DNA of 64,000 nucleotides from Corticicoccus populi (GTDB lineage: Bacteria > Bacillota > Bacilli > Staphylococcales > Salinicoccaceae). The translations under genes were made by a program, and so were the position numbers. The notes under the pieces are model-generated. The model was not told where the DNA came from, made no database searches, and saw only the letters and a list, made by a program, of their open reading frames with translations. Shown in pieces: positions 16,261-25,637 of the stretch (positions within the stretch are counted from its first letter, which is position 1; every line of letters starts with the position of its first letter). The stretch lies in the NCBI RefSeq assembly GCF_042686195.1, contig NZ_JBHUOQ010000003.1, positions 1-64,000 of the forward strand, given 5' to 3'.

Positions 16261-16862
16261 CCCATCACCCCGATTTCTGTTAAAAATTGATAAATGCCGT
16301 CTTCTTTAGTGTAGAACGTTCTCTTATTGGCAATCAGTCTGGCGTGGACATCAAGGATTTTTTCGTATTCAATCAGGCCGTTATCTCTTAATGTGCTCCC
16401 GGTCTGAACGATGTCAACGATACCGTCCGCAAGGTCAAGCAGCGGTGCGAGTTCAACTGATCCGTTCAGGTGAATTAACTGCACAGGCTGCTTTTTTTCA
16501 TTAAAGAATGTCCGCGCGATATTTGTATATTTGGAAGCGACTGTATTGAAACGTTCGACATCAGGCGGCCCGGCAATTGAAAAGTGACAGTCTCCGAAAG
16601 GGAGCTGGGATACGTTCAGGACGTTAAAAGAATCCTCTGCCAGAATATCAGAGCCGACAATACCGATGTCTGCAGCGCCGAGTTCGACGTAGGTCGGCAC
16701 ATCCGGACCTTTTGCGAAGATGAAGCGGACGTTATCCACTTCTGTATAGAGTGTCCGTGAATCATTTTCAAGCACGGAAATATATTTTTGAAGGTCACGG
16801 TTTTTTAAGTAACGGATAAAATCTTTAAACAACCGTCCTTTGGTTAATGCGACTGTAATCAT
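16257..16862 (-). CDS. hisG: ATP phosphoribosyltransferase catalytic subunit HisG (short form)
   Basis: A 201-residue short-form HisG, first committed enzyme of the pathway. It has VALTKGRLF at the N-terminus, AADIGIVGSDIL, and the PRPP-binding DGIVDIVQTGSTLRDNGL. Short HisG lacks the regulatory C-terminal domain and needs HisZ, encoded directly upstream and overlapping by 4 bases. Confidence 0.97.
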   Translation of the reverse strand: MITVALTKGRLFKDFIRYLKNRDLQKYISVLENDSRTLYTEVDNVRFIFAKGPDVPTYVELGAADIGIVGSDILAEDSFNVLNVSQLPFGDCHFSIAGPPDVERFNTVASKYTNIARTFFNEKKQPVQLIHLNGSVELAPLLDLADGIVDIVQTGSTLRDNGLIEYEKILDVHARLIANKRTFYTKEDGIYQFLTEIGVMG

Positions 16863-17662
16863 AAAAGCCCTCCATCTGATAAATTTAAGCCGATGCCGAA
16901 TGCGTTGCTGTTGTACTCTCCGCCGCTCAAGACAGGGGAGTCATAGTTTGAAAACGCCTGGAAATAAAAGCCGTTGTAGTAGCTCTGCGGTGATCTGAAG
17001 GACAGATCGAGAATAAATTTTGTCTCTCCCCCGGCAGCGGCATCTTTAAAGTGGTTAATGAAAGTCATCACTTCTGTCGTTTCAAATATATCATTAATCA
17101 GTTCCAGCTGGCTGCTGACAGTGGCTGTCATGATTTTGTACAGCGGATGATCACTGTCTGTTATTTTTTCAATATCTGAGACGGCTTTATCATAAATTAA
17201 AGGTTTGATACTTTCATCCAGTTCAAATTTTGAAATGAACATATCGATAAGCTGGTCATTATTTACCACTATGGTTGTGATTTTCTGCTCGGCAAAATCT
17301 TTAATAAAATTTAAATGCATATTGAGACTTTCGATAATATCGGATTCATCTGCTTTAAAGATTTCGGCGCCGGCCTGGTAGAATGTATCGTGCTCTCTGA
17401 CAACGGGACCGAAGTAACCATATTTTCTGACGTTCGAGGCAAAGGCCTGGTTGTAATTGAGCAGGGTCCGTGTCCAGTCGCTTCTAATGGCAAACAGCTG
17501 GCTGTTGCGTTCAAAAATAATATTTGTCGGATGGTGCTGTTTATCTTCAACAGAGAATGGTTCAATCATGTTCATGTCGACAAGGGTATAACCGTCTTGA
17601 TTCAGTAATTCGAGATAATTTAATCCAAGGGATAATTTTTTTAAAATGAGTGGGTTTGACAT
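16859..17662 (-). CDS. hisZ: ATP phosphoribosyltransferase regulatory subunit HisZ
   Basis: A 267-residue HisRS-like protein without tRNA function, needed for activity and feedback control of short HisG. The class II synthetase-like core is visible in FERNSQLFAIRSDWTRTLL and the C-terminal GGEYNSNAFGIGL. It is much shorter than Bacillus HisZ, as I recall is the case in staphylococci. The ATG at 17662 follows GGAG by 7 bases and is preferred to a TTG two codons earlier. It is the first his gene, expressed from a promoter back-to-back with that of the TrpR-like gene. Confidence 0.9.
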   Translation of the reverse strand: MSNPLILKKLSLGLNYLELLNQDGYTLVDMNMIEPFSVEDKQHHPTNIIFERNSQLFAIRSDWTRTLLNYNQAFASNVRKYGYFGPVVREHDTFYQAGAEIFKADESDIIESLNMHLNFIKDFAEQKITTIVVNNDQLIDMFISKFELDESIKPLIYDKAVSDIEKITDSDHPLYKIMTATVSSQLELINDIFETTEVMTFINHFKDAAAGGETKFILDLSFRSPQSYYNGFYFQAFSNYDSPVLSGGEYNSNAFGIGLNLSDGGLL

Positions 17663-17713
17663 ATACAATCTCCTTTACTACTTTAGCGAGGTGAAGAATA
17701 GTTAATAAATTTG

Positions 17714-17780
17714 ATATTATCAGATAATTAGATGTGTTGCAACTATTTTCTTTAGTGCTTTAATATGGTAAAGTGTTAAA
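17714..17780. promoter_or_regulatory. Divergent his operon and TrpR-like gene promoters sharing one -35 hexamer, with a candidate operator
   Basis: The palindrome TTGCAA at 17737-17742 can be the -35 of both promoters. To the right it is 18 bases from TAATAT (17761-17766), facing the regulator. To the left, on the minus strand, it is 17 bases from TAATAT (17719-17714), facing hisZ. An imperfect inverted repeat, TTTAGTGCTTTA (17751-17762) and TAAAGTGTTAAA (17769-17780), overlaps the regulator's -10 and may be its operator. Confidence 0.6.
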
Positions 17781-17803
17781 GAAGAGTATTGAGGAGTGAT
17801 GAT

Positions 17804-18088
17804 ATGCATGTTGATAGATTAAGAGGCGAAGAGCTCGATGATTTATTCGATGGCATTTTAAAACTGGAAACTAGAGAAGAGTGTTATCAATTTTTCGATG
17901 ATATATGTACTACGAACGAGCTGGTTGCACTGAAACAGCGGTTTCAGGTGGCAAAACTAATTAAAGAAGGCTGGACATACTCCAAAATTCAGGAAAGAAC
18001 CGGTGCATCGAGTGCGACGGTTTCCCGTGTCAAACGTTGTCTGGACTATGGCAGTGACGGTTATCATACGGTAATTGACAGAATTTAA
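17804..18088 (+). CDS. yerC: TrpR-like YerC/YecD family regulator, probable his operon repressor (HisR)
   Basis: A 94-residue all-helical protein of the TrpR superfamily. Its helix-turn-helix is in IKEGWTYSKIQERTGASSATVSRVKRCL. The YerC group has been proposed from comparative genomics to regulate histidine genes in Bacillales. Its divergent position and promoter sharing with hisZ support that here, but direct evidence is lacking. The ATG at 17804 follows GAGGAG and is preferred over a TTG at 17789. A strong terminator follows. Confidence 0.88.
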   Translation: MHVDRLRGEELDDLFDGILKLETREECYQFFDDICTTNELVALKQRFQVAKLIKEGWTYSKIQERTGASSATVSRVKRCLDYGSDGYHTVIDRI

Positions 18089-18128
18089 AATGATTAGAGA
18101 AGCATATTCTGCTTCTCTAATCATTTTT
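18087..18128. terminator. Bidirectional terminator between yerC and the lipoprotein gene
   Basis: A perfect 17-bp hairpin (arms 18087-18103 and 18111-18127, containing GATTAGAGAAGC / GCTTCTCTAATC) with A and T tracts closes the two convergent genes. Confidence 0.92.
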
Positions 18129-18533
18129 TTATTCTTCATAGCGGGCCGCGTCAAAGTTCAATGCGTCCAGTATATATTCACTGTCTGATTCGCTCAGTTG
18201 ATATACAGGTTCTATGCTGCTGGAGGATAAATGATAAATTATCCGGTGATCCTCGACTGAAAAATACACAATCAGCTCACTGTAGTACTCGTTCGGTCTG
18301 TCGAAATGGATAGTGAACGGAAAATCATGGCTGCCCTCAATTTCATTTTCTTCTTTAAGGAATATTTCCTTGATTTCTGTGAATGTATCAGCATCAGTCA
18401 GTTCAGTGTCTTCCTGGAAATGAATTTCATTATTCTCATTGAGAATCCCGACGTGTGTTTTATAGTCTGGGGTGGAGCAGGCGGACAAAAAGAGAGCGGA
18501 CAGCAGTGTAAGAAACAGCATTGAATATTTCAT
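18129..18533 (-). CDS. Small predicted lipoprotein, unknown
   Basis: A 134-residue protein with a lipoprotein signal: MKYSMLF, a hydrophobic run, then lipobox LSAC with Cys19. The mature part is acidic and probably mainly beta, with no domain I recognise. It would be anchored to the outer face of the membrane. It is monocistronic, between the yerC terminator and the nupC terminator. No function is assigned. Confidence 0.7.
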   Translation of the reverse strand: MKYSMLFLTLLSALFLSACSTPDYKTHVGILNENNEIHFQEDTELTDADTFTEIKEIFLKEENEIEGSHDFPFTIHFDRPNEYYSELIVYFSVEDHRIIYHLSSSSIEPVYQLSESDSEYILDALNFDAARYEE

Positions 18534-18644
18534 GAGGCACCACCTTCTATATAAATGTATTTTAATACAAATTATTACTTTTTATATATTATATAGTATC
18601 AATCGTTTTAATACTATATTAATTCAAAGACTTTGCGGTGGAAA

Positions 18645-18686
18645 TATAAAAAAACATCCAATCTGACTTAACAGATTGGATGTTTT
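18645..18686 (-). terminator. Terminator of the nupC-like gene
   Basis: AAAACATCCAATCTG and CAGATTGGATGTTTT pair perfectly around a 6-base loop, and on the minus strand a short T tract follows. It lies 14 bases beyond the nupC stop. Confidence 0.9.
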
Positions 18687-18699
18687 AAGAAGGTTTTTC

Positions 18700-19953
18700 T
18701 TAGAAGAAGAAACCAACGATTGTTGCTGTAAGAACGGATACGAGTGATGCACCGTATACCAGCTTCAAACCGAATTTGGCAACTCTGTCACCACTTTCAT
18801 TGTGCAGACCTTTAACGGAACCGGCGATAATACCGATACTTCCGAAGTTGGCAAATGAAATTAAGAATACAGATACCATTGCCTGAGTTTTTTCTGATAA
18901 TCCATCAGCAACTGTGATGAAATCGAGAATCGCAACAAATTCATTTGTGATGAGTTTAGTTGCCATCAAACTTCCGGCAGTCTGAGCCTCAGCCCAAGGA
19001 ATACCAATCAGGAATGCAATCGGCATAAAGATGTAACCGAGAATATCCTGGAATGTCAGGTTTGATCCCGGAATTAACAGGAACAAGTTGTTTAGAAGGC
19101 CGATCAGGGCGATAAACCCAATCAGCATTGCCGCCACAACAAGTACGACTTTACCACCGTCGATAATGTAATCCCCGAGTACCTGGAAGAAAGATTTACC
19201 CTCTTCAGGATTGGTTGAAATTTCAGAATCGCTGTCTACAATAATTTCTTCGTAAGGATTGATGATATGCACAATCACGTAAATACCGAACAGGTTAAGG
19301 ACAATTGCGATAATCACATACTGCGGGTCAAGCATTGTAAAGAATGCGCCGACAATTGATAATGAAATTGAACTCATCGCTTGTGCTGCAAGTGTGTAAA
19401 GACGCTGTGTTGACATTTTAGGAAGTACGTTTTTCAGTGAAATGAATACTTCCGACTGACCGAGCAGCATGGATGCAGCACCATTGTATGACTCGATGTA
19501 AGGCATACCGGTAATTTTATTTAGAATGATACCGATAATTTTAATGATCCACGGCAGAATTCTTGTATAGGACAAGATTCCGATAATCGCTGAGATAAAG
19601 ATAATCGGTACAAGTACATTGAAGAAGAATACGTTTAATACAGTCGCTTCTCCGTCAAGCATTACTGCTTCACCCGGCGTTCCGGATTCAGTTGATAAAG
19701 ACATCAAATCACCGAAGACAAACATGCCGCCTTCTCTTGCGAAACCGAGCAGTCTGTCAAACGCATCAGCAAACCATCCGATGACTGTCTGTCCGCCTGT
19801 TGTATTTAAAAATAGAAAAGCAAAGAATAACTGGAGTGCAAGAAGGACTAAAATATTCTTCCATTTCTTAAATGCAAGTTTTCTGTTGCTGCTTGCTATC
19901 CAGGCAAGGAAGAATGTGAATAATATACCCACTATGCCCATAACGATACTCAT
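18700..19953 (-). CDS. nupC: NupC-family concentrative nucleoside transporter
   Basis: A 417-residue polytopic protein of the concentrative nucleoside transporter family, importing nucleosides with protons or sodium. Signatures include the GQSEVFISLKNVLPKMS region, PWAEAQTAGSLMATKLITNEFVA and SFANFGSIGIIAGSVKGL. GGGAGGAAA precedes the ATG. In Staphylococcus a nupC gene lies between pdxT and ctsR; here it keeps its place next to ctsR but is 13.6 kb from pdxT. Confidence 0.93.
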   Translation of the reverse strand: MSIVMGIVGILFTFFLAWIASSNRKLAFKKWKNILVLLALQLFFAFLFLNTTGGQTVIGWFADAFDRLLGFAREGGMFVFGDLMSLSTESGTPGEAVMLDGEATVLNVFFFNVLVPIIFISAIIGILSYTRILPWIIKIIGIILNKITGMPYIESYNGAASMLLGQSEVFISLKNVLPKMSTQRLYTLAAQAMSSISLSIVGAFFTMLDPQYVIIAIVLNLFGIYVIVHIINPYEEIIVDSDSEISTNPEEGKSFFQVLGDYIIDGGKVVLVVAAMLIGFIALIGLLNNLFLLIPGSNLTFQDILGYIFMPIAFLIGIPWAEAQTAGSLMATKLITNEFVAILDFITVADGLSEKTQAMVSVFLISFANFGSIGIIAGSVKGLHNESGDRVAKFGLKLVYGASLVSVLTATIVGFFF

Positions 19954-20090
19954 AATATATTTCCTCCCAAAAATAGTCTAAATAGTGACTGACTTATGTA
20001 TGATGTTACGGACTATATTATATAGTATATTTCTTATAAACGCGATAGTATTTCTATATAATATGTAACCGATTACCGGGGCCTTAGCAT

Positions 20091-20138
20091 TTGCGAATAA
20101 AGGGAATAACAGGTATACTTTAGTCAAAGAAGGTCAAA
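20091..20138 (+). promoter_or_regulatory. ctsR operon promoter with CtsR heptad operator
   Basis: TTGCGA (20091-20096) and TATACT (20114-20119) are 17 bases apart. Just downstream, AGTCAAA-GAA-GGTCAAA (20122-20138) matches the CtsR direct heptad repeat with its 3-base spacer. This predicts repression at low temperature and heat or stress induction of ctsR-mcsA-mcsB-clpC. Confidence 0.93.
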
Positions 20139-20150
20139 AGAGGTGTTGGT

Positions 20151-20618
20151 ATGCGTAATATATCAGATATTATTGAAGAATATTTAAAAGAACTGATTAA
20201 AAAGTCCGAAGATGAAGGCGTTGAAATTAAACGTGCCCATATCGCTGAAAAATTTGATTGTGTACCTTCGCAGTTAAATTACGTCATCAAGACACGCTTT
20301 ACAAACGAACACGGTTATACAGTTGAAAGTAAACGCGGCGGCGGCGGTTATATTCGTATTACTAAAGTTGAAACGCACTCCAAAGCGGAGTATCTTGCCC
20401 GGCTGAAGCAGCTGATCGGCCCCGCCGTCAGCCAGCAGAATGCTGAACGGATTATCCAGTCGATGCTTGAAAACAGAGCTGTGACATTAAGGGAAGCGAA
20501 AATGATTAATACAGCGGTATCGAGAGAGGCGTTATTAATTGAACTGCCATACAGAGACCAGCTTCGGGCGAATATATTAAACCGGATTATCGATGTGATT
20601 TTGTATAGTGAGGAGTGA
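20151..20618 (+). CDS. ctsR: Transcriptional repressor of class III stress genes CtsR
   Basis: A 155-residue repressor of clp genes. The N-terminal winged helix-turn-helix is followed by the heat-sensing glycine loop SKRGGGGYIRI (about 63-73). The C-terminal dimerisation domain is targeted by McsB. It is first in a four-gene operon and autoregulated through the operator directly upstream. Confidence 0.97.
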   Translation: MRNISDIIEEYLKELIKKSEDEGVEIKRAHIAEKFDCVPSQLNYVIKTRFTNEHGYTVESKRGGGGYIRITKVETHSKAEYLARLKQLIGPAVSQQNAERIIQSMLENRAVTLREAKMINTAVSREALLIELPYRDQLRANILNRIIDVILYSEE

Positions 20619-20623
20619 TGTCA

Positions 20624-21142
20624 GTGAAGTGTGAATTGTGCGGTGAAAGGGAAGCGAGCATCCATATCAGTAAGAACAGCGGATTTAACCAGCGGGAACA
20701 GTTCCTGTGTGAGCAGTGTGCAAACGAATCTTTTTCCAGTCAGTATTCAAGCTTTTCGGATGAGTCGTTTAACATTCATCAGCTGTTACAATCATTGTCG
20801 CAGCATCAGAAACTCACGAGAAGAGAATCTGAGACCAAACGCTGCGCCACATGCGGTTCAACGATTGAATCTATATTGAAAAAAGGCAGATTCGGCTGTT
20901 CGGAATGCTATACAACATTCTCTGACGAGGCACTTAATATTGTGAATCGTGTTCAGCTTCATCAGAACAGCCATGTCGGCAGAGTACCGAAAAAATCCAG
21001 GGCGCATCTGGAAGTGAAAAAGCAGATTGAAACACTTAAAGTGAAATTATCAGAGCTGGTCGAAGCACAGAATTTTGAAGAGGCTGTGGTTGTCCGCGAT
21101 GAAATTAAGGCACTGGAATCGGCAGGTGAACGATGTGAATAA
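20624..21142 (+). CDS. mcsA: McsB activator protein McsA
   Basis: A 172-residue zinc protein with four Cys pairs: CELC, CEQC, CATC and CSEC. The C-terminal UVR motif (about residues 130-168) contains QNFEEAVVVRDEIKALE. It binds and stimulates the arginine kinase McsB. The GTG at 20624 is preferred over GTG 20615 and ATG 20618 because GAGGAG ends 8 bases before it, and homologues begin close to the first Cys pair. The gene overlaps mcsB. Confidence 0.94.
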   Translation: MKCELCGEREASIHISKNSGFNQREQFLCEQCANESFSSQYSSFSDESFNIHQLLQSLSQHQKLTRRESETKRCATCGSTIESILKKGRFGCSECYTTFSDEALNIVNRVQLHQNSHVGRVPKKSRAHLEVKKQIETLKVKLSELVEAQNFEEAVVVRDEIKALESAGERCE

Positions 21143-22157
21143 TTATTTAAGTCCCTGGCTTAAGGACATTGAGGAACAACCCATTGAAATGTCTTCAAGA
21201 ATCAGACTCGCGAGAAATATTAAAGGGCTGCCGTTCCCACACCAGCTGAATGACCCTGATGCTGTAGAGTCACTGTCCGGTGAGATTGAAGAGGTATTGA
21301 CAGGGCATCACAATATACCGGTTAATGAAATGAACTTTGAAGATAAGGCGCTTCTCGTCGAAAAGCACCTCATCAGCCCTTTGTTCACAAAAAACGGGTA
21401 TTCGAGCTTTATTAATAAAGATGAATCTGAATCTGTCATGGTGAATGAAGAAGATCATCTGCGGATTCAGGTAATGGGTGCCGGGGTGCCGATGCATGAT
21501 TTATATGAAAAAGCGGTCAGAATAGACGATGTTTTGGAAGAGAAACTGAACTATGCTTTTGATGAGCGGTACGGTTTTTTAACGGCATGTCCGACAAATG
21601 TCGGCACAGGAATGAGGGCATCTGTAATGCTCCATCTCCCGGCATTATCATTAAATAATAAAATCAGCCGTTTCCAAAACAATTTAAATCGTTTTGGATT
21701 TGCGTTACGTGGTATATACGGGGAAGGGAGTGTGCCTCTCGGTCATATATACCAGCTGTCGAATCAGCTGACACTCGGACAGACGGAAGAGGAAATTATT
21801 GATCACCTGGACGAACTGAAAAATAGAATTATAGAAGAAGAACAGGAAGTCCGGAAGGATTTAATCACACACTACCCGGTGAAAACGAAAGATACAGTCA
21901 GCCGCTCTTATGGTATTTTAAAATATGCCTATACACTGACCTCAAAAGAAGCGGCAATGCACTTGAGCAATGTAAAACTCGGTATGGATATGGGAATCCT
22001 GAAAATTGATTTTAGATTTCAAGAGTGGGTACAATTAATCCAGCCGGCATTTGTTAAAAAAAGATTAAATGAGTTAAATAAAGAAATTTCATCTCTTGAA
22101 AAGGCAGTGGACGAAGAACGGGCCGCCTTATTAAGAGAACGATTAGGAGGAATGTAG
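21135..22157 (+). CDS. mcsB: Protein arginine kinase McsB
   Basis: A 340-residue kinase of the phosphagen-kinase fold that phosphorylates arginines to mark proteins for ClpCP. Visible are SSRIRLARNIKGLPFP, VNEEDHLRIQ and TACPTNVGTGMRASVMLHLP. The GTG at 21135 is preferred to an in-frame ATG at 21075 inside mcsA, because the protein then begins MNNYLSPWL and the AGGTGA signal lies upstream. It overlaps mcsA by 8 bases and abuts clpC. Confidence 0.95.
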   Translation: MNNYLSPWLKDIEEQPIEMSSRIRLARNIKGLPFPHQLNDPDAVESLSGEIEEVLTGHHNIPVNEMNFEDKALLVEKHLISPLFTKNGYSSFINKDESESVMVNEEDHLRIQVMGAGVPMHDLYEKAVRIDDVLEEKLNYAFDERYGFLTACPTNVGTGMRASVMLHLPALSLNNKISRFQNNLNRFGFALRGIYGEGSVPLGHIYQLSNQLTLGQTEEEIIDHLDELKNRIIEEEQEVRKDLITHYPVKTKDTVSRSYGILKYAYTLTSKEAAMHLSNVKLGMDMGILKIDFRFQEWVQLIQPAFVKKRLNELNKEISSLEKAVDEERAALLRERLGGM

Positions 22158-22158
22158 T

Positions 22159-24603
22159 ATGTTATTCGGCCGATTGACTGAACGTGCACAGAAAGTACTT
22201 GCCTTTGCACAGGAAGAAGCAATTAATTTAAAACATTCAAATATAGGAACAGAACACCTTCTGCTTGGTCTGGTGAAAGAGAAAGAGGGCATTGCGGCAA
22301 AGGTGTTATCGAATTTTAATATCACAGACGAAAATGTCCGTGATGAAGTATTTAATTTAATCAGTGAAGGCAATGAAGCGACATCATCGATTCACTATAC
22401 ACCGCGTGCTAAAAAAGTAATTGAATTATCCATGGATGAAGCGCGGAAGCTGCATCATAATTTTGTCGGGACGGAGCACCTTCTTCTCGGTTTAATCCGT
22501 GAAAGTGAGGGCGTTGCAGCAAGAGTGCTGTCAAATCTGGATTTAAATATTACAAAAGCACGGGCATCTGTCATTAAAATGCTCGGGAATCCGGACACGT
22601 TCCAGTCAAAAGGATCTGCGAAAAAAGATACTAATACACCAACGCTGGATTCACTTGCACGTGATTTAACAGCTATTGCACGTGAAGACAGACTGGATCC
22701 TGTTATCGGCAGATCTAAAGAGATTACACGGGTGGTTGAAGTACTCAGCCGCCGTACGAAAAACAACCCCGTATTAATCGGTGAGCCCGGAGTTGGTAAA
22801 ACAGCGATTGCAGAAGGACTGGCCCAGTCGATAGTGAAACATGAAGTGCCTGAGACATTGAAAGATAAGCGTGTAATGTCACTGGATATGGGTACTGTGG
22901 TTGCGGGTACGAAATACCGCGGTGAATTTGAAGAGCGTATGAAAAAAGTGATGGAGGAAATTCATAAAGCAGGGAATGTTGTTTTATTTATTGATGAACT
23001 CCATACCTTGATTGGTGCAGGTGGTGCCGAAGGTGCGATTGATGCATCCAATATATTAAAACCGGCGCTTGCGCGCGGAGAACTGCAATGTATCGGAGCG
23101 ACAACCCTCGATGAGTACCGCAGGCACATTGAAAAAGATGCGGCACTTGAAAGACGCTTCCAGCCGGTTCAGGTGGATGAACCGAGTGAAGAGGATGCGG
23201 TGTTAATACTGAGAGGACTGCGTGATAAATACGAGGCGCATCACAGAATTAATATTTCTGATGAAGCACTTGAAGCTGCTGTATATATGAGTAACCGTTA
23301 TGTGCAGGATCGTTTTCTGCCGGATAAGGCAATCGATTTGATTGATGAAGCATCATCCAAGGTACGTTTAAGAAGTTACACATCACCGCCGGATTTAAAG
23401 GAACTTGAAGCAAGACTCGAGACTGTGAAAAAAGAGAAGGATGCGGCTGTTCAGAGTCAGGAATTCGAAGAAGCGGCAAACTTCAGAGATCAGCAGTCTA
23501 AGCTTGAGAAGGAGCTTCAGGATAAAAAGGATAATTGGAAAAAGGATCAGGAACGGCTGTCACAGTCTGTGACAAAAGCGGATATCGAAATTGTCATCAG
23601 TAATATGACGGGAATACCGCTGCAGAAAATTGCTGAAGAAGAATCAGAAAGACTGCTGAACCTTGAATCAATTCTGCACGAACGCGTGATAGGGCAGGAT
23701 GCGGCTGTTGAATCGATTGCTAAAGCAGTCCGCCGTGCACGTGCAGGTCTTAAAAATCCAAAACGTCCGATCGGAAGCTTTATTTTCCTCGGACCGACAG
23801 GTGTCGGTAAAACTGAGCTGGCAAGAGCGTTGTCAGAAGCAATGTTCGGGGAAGAGGATGCGATGATTCGCGTGGACATGAGTGAGTATATGGAGAAACA
23901 CTCCGTATCAAGACTTGTCGGGTCACCGCCGGGATATGTCGGTTATGATGACGGTGGTCAGCTGACTGAAAAAGTCCGCCGTAAACCATATTCACTTGTT
24001 TTGTTTGATGAAATTGAAAAAGCACATCCGGATGTCTTTAACATGCTCCTACAGGTTCTTGATGACGGCAGACTGACAGATTCAAACGGCAGAACGGTTG
24101 ATTTTAGAAACACTGTAATTGTGATGACATCTAATGTCGGTGCACAGGAGCTGAAAGACCAGAAATTTGTCGGCTTCGGTTCATCGAATTCCGAAACGCC
24201 GGATTATGAAACCATTCGAAGCACGATGATGAAGGAACTGAAGAACACTTTCAGACCTGAATTTATCAACCGTGTGGATGACATTATTGTTTTCCACAGT
24301 CTCGAAAAAGAGCATCTTAAAGAAATTGTGTCATTAATGATTGATGATTTAAGCAGCAGACTCAGAGATAAAGAAATCGATGTTGTTGTGACGGATAATG
24401 CGAAAACACAGATTGTTGAGGACGGTTTCGATCCGGATTACGGTGCAAGACCACTCGCAAGAAGTATCCAGAAAAATATTGAAGATGTACTCAGTGAATC
24501 ATTATTGTCCGGTGAAACTTTCGAAAACAAAGTCGTTACCGTGGACTATAAAGATGAGAAATTTGTGGTGGAAACAAGCGGTAAAGAAAAAGTAAAAAAT
24601 TAA
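22159..24603 (+). CDS. clpC: ATP-dependent Clp protease ATP-binding subunit ClpC
   Basis: An 814-residue AAA+ unfoldase that works with ClpP. Layout: paired Clp N-terminal repeats (1-150), AAA1 with Walker A GEPGVGKT (about 207-214), a middle domain with UVR-like QSQEFEEAANFRDQ, AAA2 with GPTGVGKT (about 543-550), and the C-terminal sensor region DPDYGARPLARSIQ. GGAGG precedes the ATG. It is last in the CtsR operon and ends at a strong terminator. Confidence 0.98.
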   Translation: MLFGRLTERAQKVLAFAQEEAINLKHSNIGTEHLLLGLVKEKEGIAAKVLSNFNITDENVRDEVFNLISEGNEATSSIHYTPRAKKVIELSMDEARKLHHNFVGTEHLLLGLIRESEGVAARVLSNLDLNITKARASVIKMLGNPDTFQSKGSAKKDTNTPTLDSLARDLTAIAREDRLDPVIGRSKEITRVVEVLSRRTKNNPVLIGEPGVGKTAIAEGLAQSIVKHEVPETLKDKRVMSLDMGTVVAGTKYRGEFEERMKKVMEEIHKAGNVVLFIDELHTLIGAGGAEGAIDASNILKPALARGELQCIGATTLDEYRRHIEKDAALERRFQPVQVDEPSEEDAVLILRGLRDKYEAHHRINISDEALEAAVYMSNRYVQDRFLPDKAIDLIDEASSKVRLRSYTSPPDLKELEARLETVKKEKDAAVQSQEFEEAANFRDQQSKLEKELQDKKDNWKKDQERLSQSVTKADIEIVISNMTGIPLQKIAEEESERLLNLESILHERVIGQDAAVESIAKAVRRARAGLKNPKRPIGSFIFLGPTGVGKTELARALSEAMFGEEDAMIRVDMSEYMEKHSVSRLVGSPPGYVGYDDGGQLTEKVRRKPYSLVLFDEIEKAHPDVFNMLLQVLDDGRLTDSNGRTVDFRNTVIVMTSNVGAQELKDQKFVGFGSSNSETPDYETIRSTMMKELKNTFRPEFINRVDDIIVFHSLEKEHLKEIVSLMIDDLSSRLRDKEIDVVVTDNAKTQIVEDGFDPDYGARPLARSIQKNIEDVLSESLLSGETFENKVVTVDYKDEKFVVETSGKEKVKN

Positions 24604-24621
24604 ATTTACTGAATATCATTG

Positions 24622-24657
24622 AAGAACCGACAGTCATTAATGACTGTCGGTTCTTTT
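24622..24657 (+). terminator. Terminator after clpC
   Basis: AAGAACCGACAGTCA and TGACTGTCGGTTCTT form a perfect 15-bp hairpin with loop TTAA, followed by a short T-rich end. It overlaps the last bases of the convergent sorC-like gene and may also serve it. Confidence 0.88.
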
Positions 24658-25606
24658 AGTATTCATCAATTAGTTTTTGTGCTGTCCGGTCATCTGTAAC
24701 CAGTACATCAACAGCACCATTCATTAAAGCAACATGCATGCTTTCAATTTTATTGTCACCGCAAGCGATCGCGACAGTTTCTTTAATATGATTCTCAAGT
24801 GTAACGTTTACACCGATGATACTGTCATTTAAAGGGTGATTGATTAAGACACCGTCTTTATCAAGGAAATATGAGTTAATATCGGTTACAGCACCATAGT
24901 CTTTGAGTGAAGCCGTATCTTCATCAGAGAGGTAGCCGATTTCTTCCATTGTTGAATTGACTGTCGGATTTCCAATACCGATAATTGCGATATCCACGTT
25001 TCTCCCTTCTTCAAGCACACCGGAAATATCAGGAGATTCCACCAGACGCTGCTTGACATCCGTACTTCTTACCATGGCAGGCGCATAAAGATAGCTTGCG
25101 CTCGCCTGGAGTTTCTGCGCAAATTTAAGCGTGAGAATATTTGAGTGAAGATCAATATGACTGCGCCCCATCCCTCCGATTAACGGAACAATATGAAGGG
25201 ATTCTGATTTCTGATAAGGGAATGCGTCAACAAAATTGGACACACCCTTTCCCCAGCTGATACCAATTGAATGAATATCATCAAGCTTTTTGGACACATG
25301 TACTGAGGCAAGCTGTCCTAAGATTTTCAGCGTTTCAGAGTATTCCTGGTCATGTCCGGGTGAGATAATCACTTCTTTCAGGCCGTATTTTTTTTCAAGT
25401 TTCAGTTCAAGATCAACTGTAAGTGCAGATTCATCCTTGATGAAAAATTCAATAATGCCGTCCTCTTTTGCTTTGGTCAGCATTTTTGAAATAATCGGCC
25501 GTGATACACCGATATGCTTCGAAATTTGAGCCTGAGTCAGTCCTTCAAAGTAATACAGCTTTGCAACTTTGACTAAAAGACGTGTGTCGTTTGTAATGGT
25601 TCCCAT
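24656..25606 (-). CDS. SorC/DeoR-type sugar-phosphate-sensing transcriptional regulator
   Basis: A 316-residue regulator: N-terminal helix-turn-helix (KLYYFEGLTQAQISKHIG, about 15-35) and a SorC-type sugar-binding domain with GISWGKGVSNFVDAF, VPLIGGMG and IGIGNPT. The family senses phosphorylated sugars. It is the last gene on the strand carrying E1/E2 and probably controls the two palindromes between E1-alpha and gutM. The ATG at 25606 is preferred to a GTG three codons earlier because of AAAAGG spacing. Ligand is unknown; a phosphorylated PTS product is the reasonable guess. Confidence 0.88.
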   Translation of the reverse strand: MGTITNDTRLLVKVAKLYYFEGLTQAQISKHIGVSRPIISKMLTKAKEDGIIEFFIKDESALTVDLELKLEKKYGLKEVIISPGHDQEYSETLKILGQLASVHVSKKLDDIHSIGISWGKGVSNFVDAFPYQKSESLHIVPLIGGMGRSHIDLHSNILTLKFAQKLQASASYLYAPAMVRSTDVKQRLVESPDISGVLEEGRNVDIAIIGIGNPTVNSTMEEIGYLSDEDTASLKDYGAVTDINSYFLDKDGVLINHPLNDSIIGVNVTLENHIKETVAIACGDNKIESMHVALMNGAVDVLVTDDRTAQKLIDEY

Positions 25607-25637
25607 AATCTGCACCTTTTCATGTCTGTTTCTCTAA

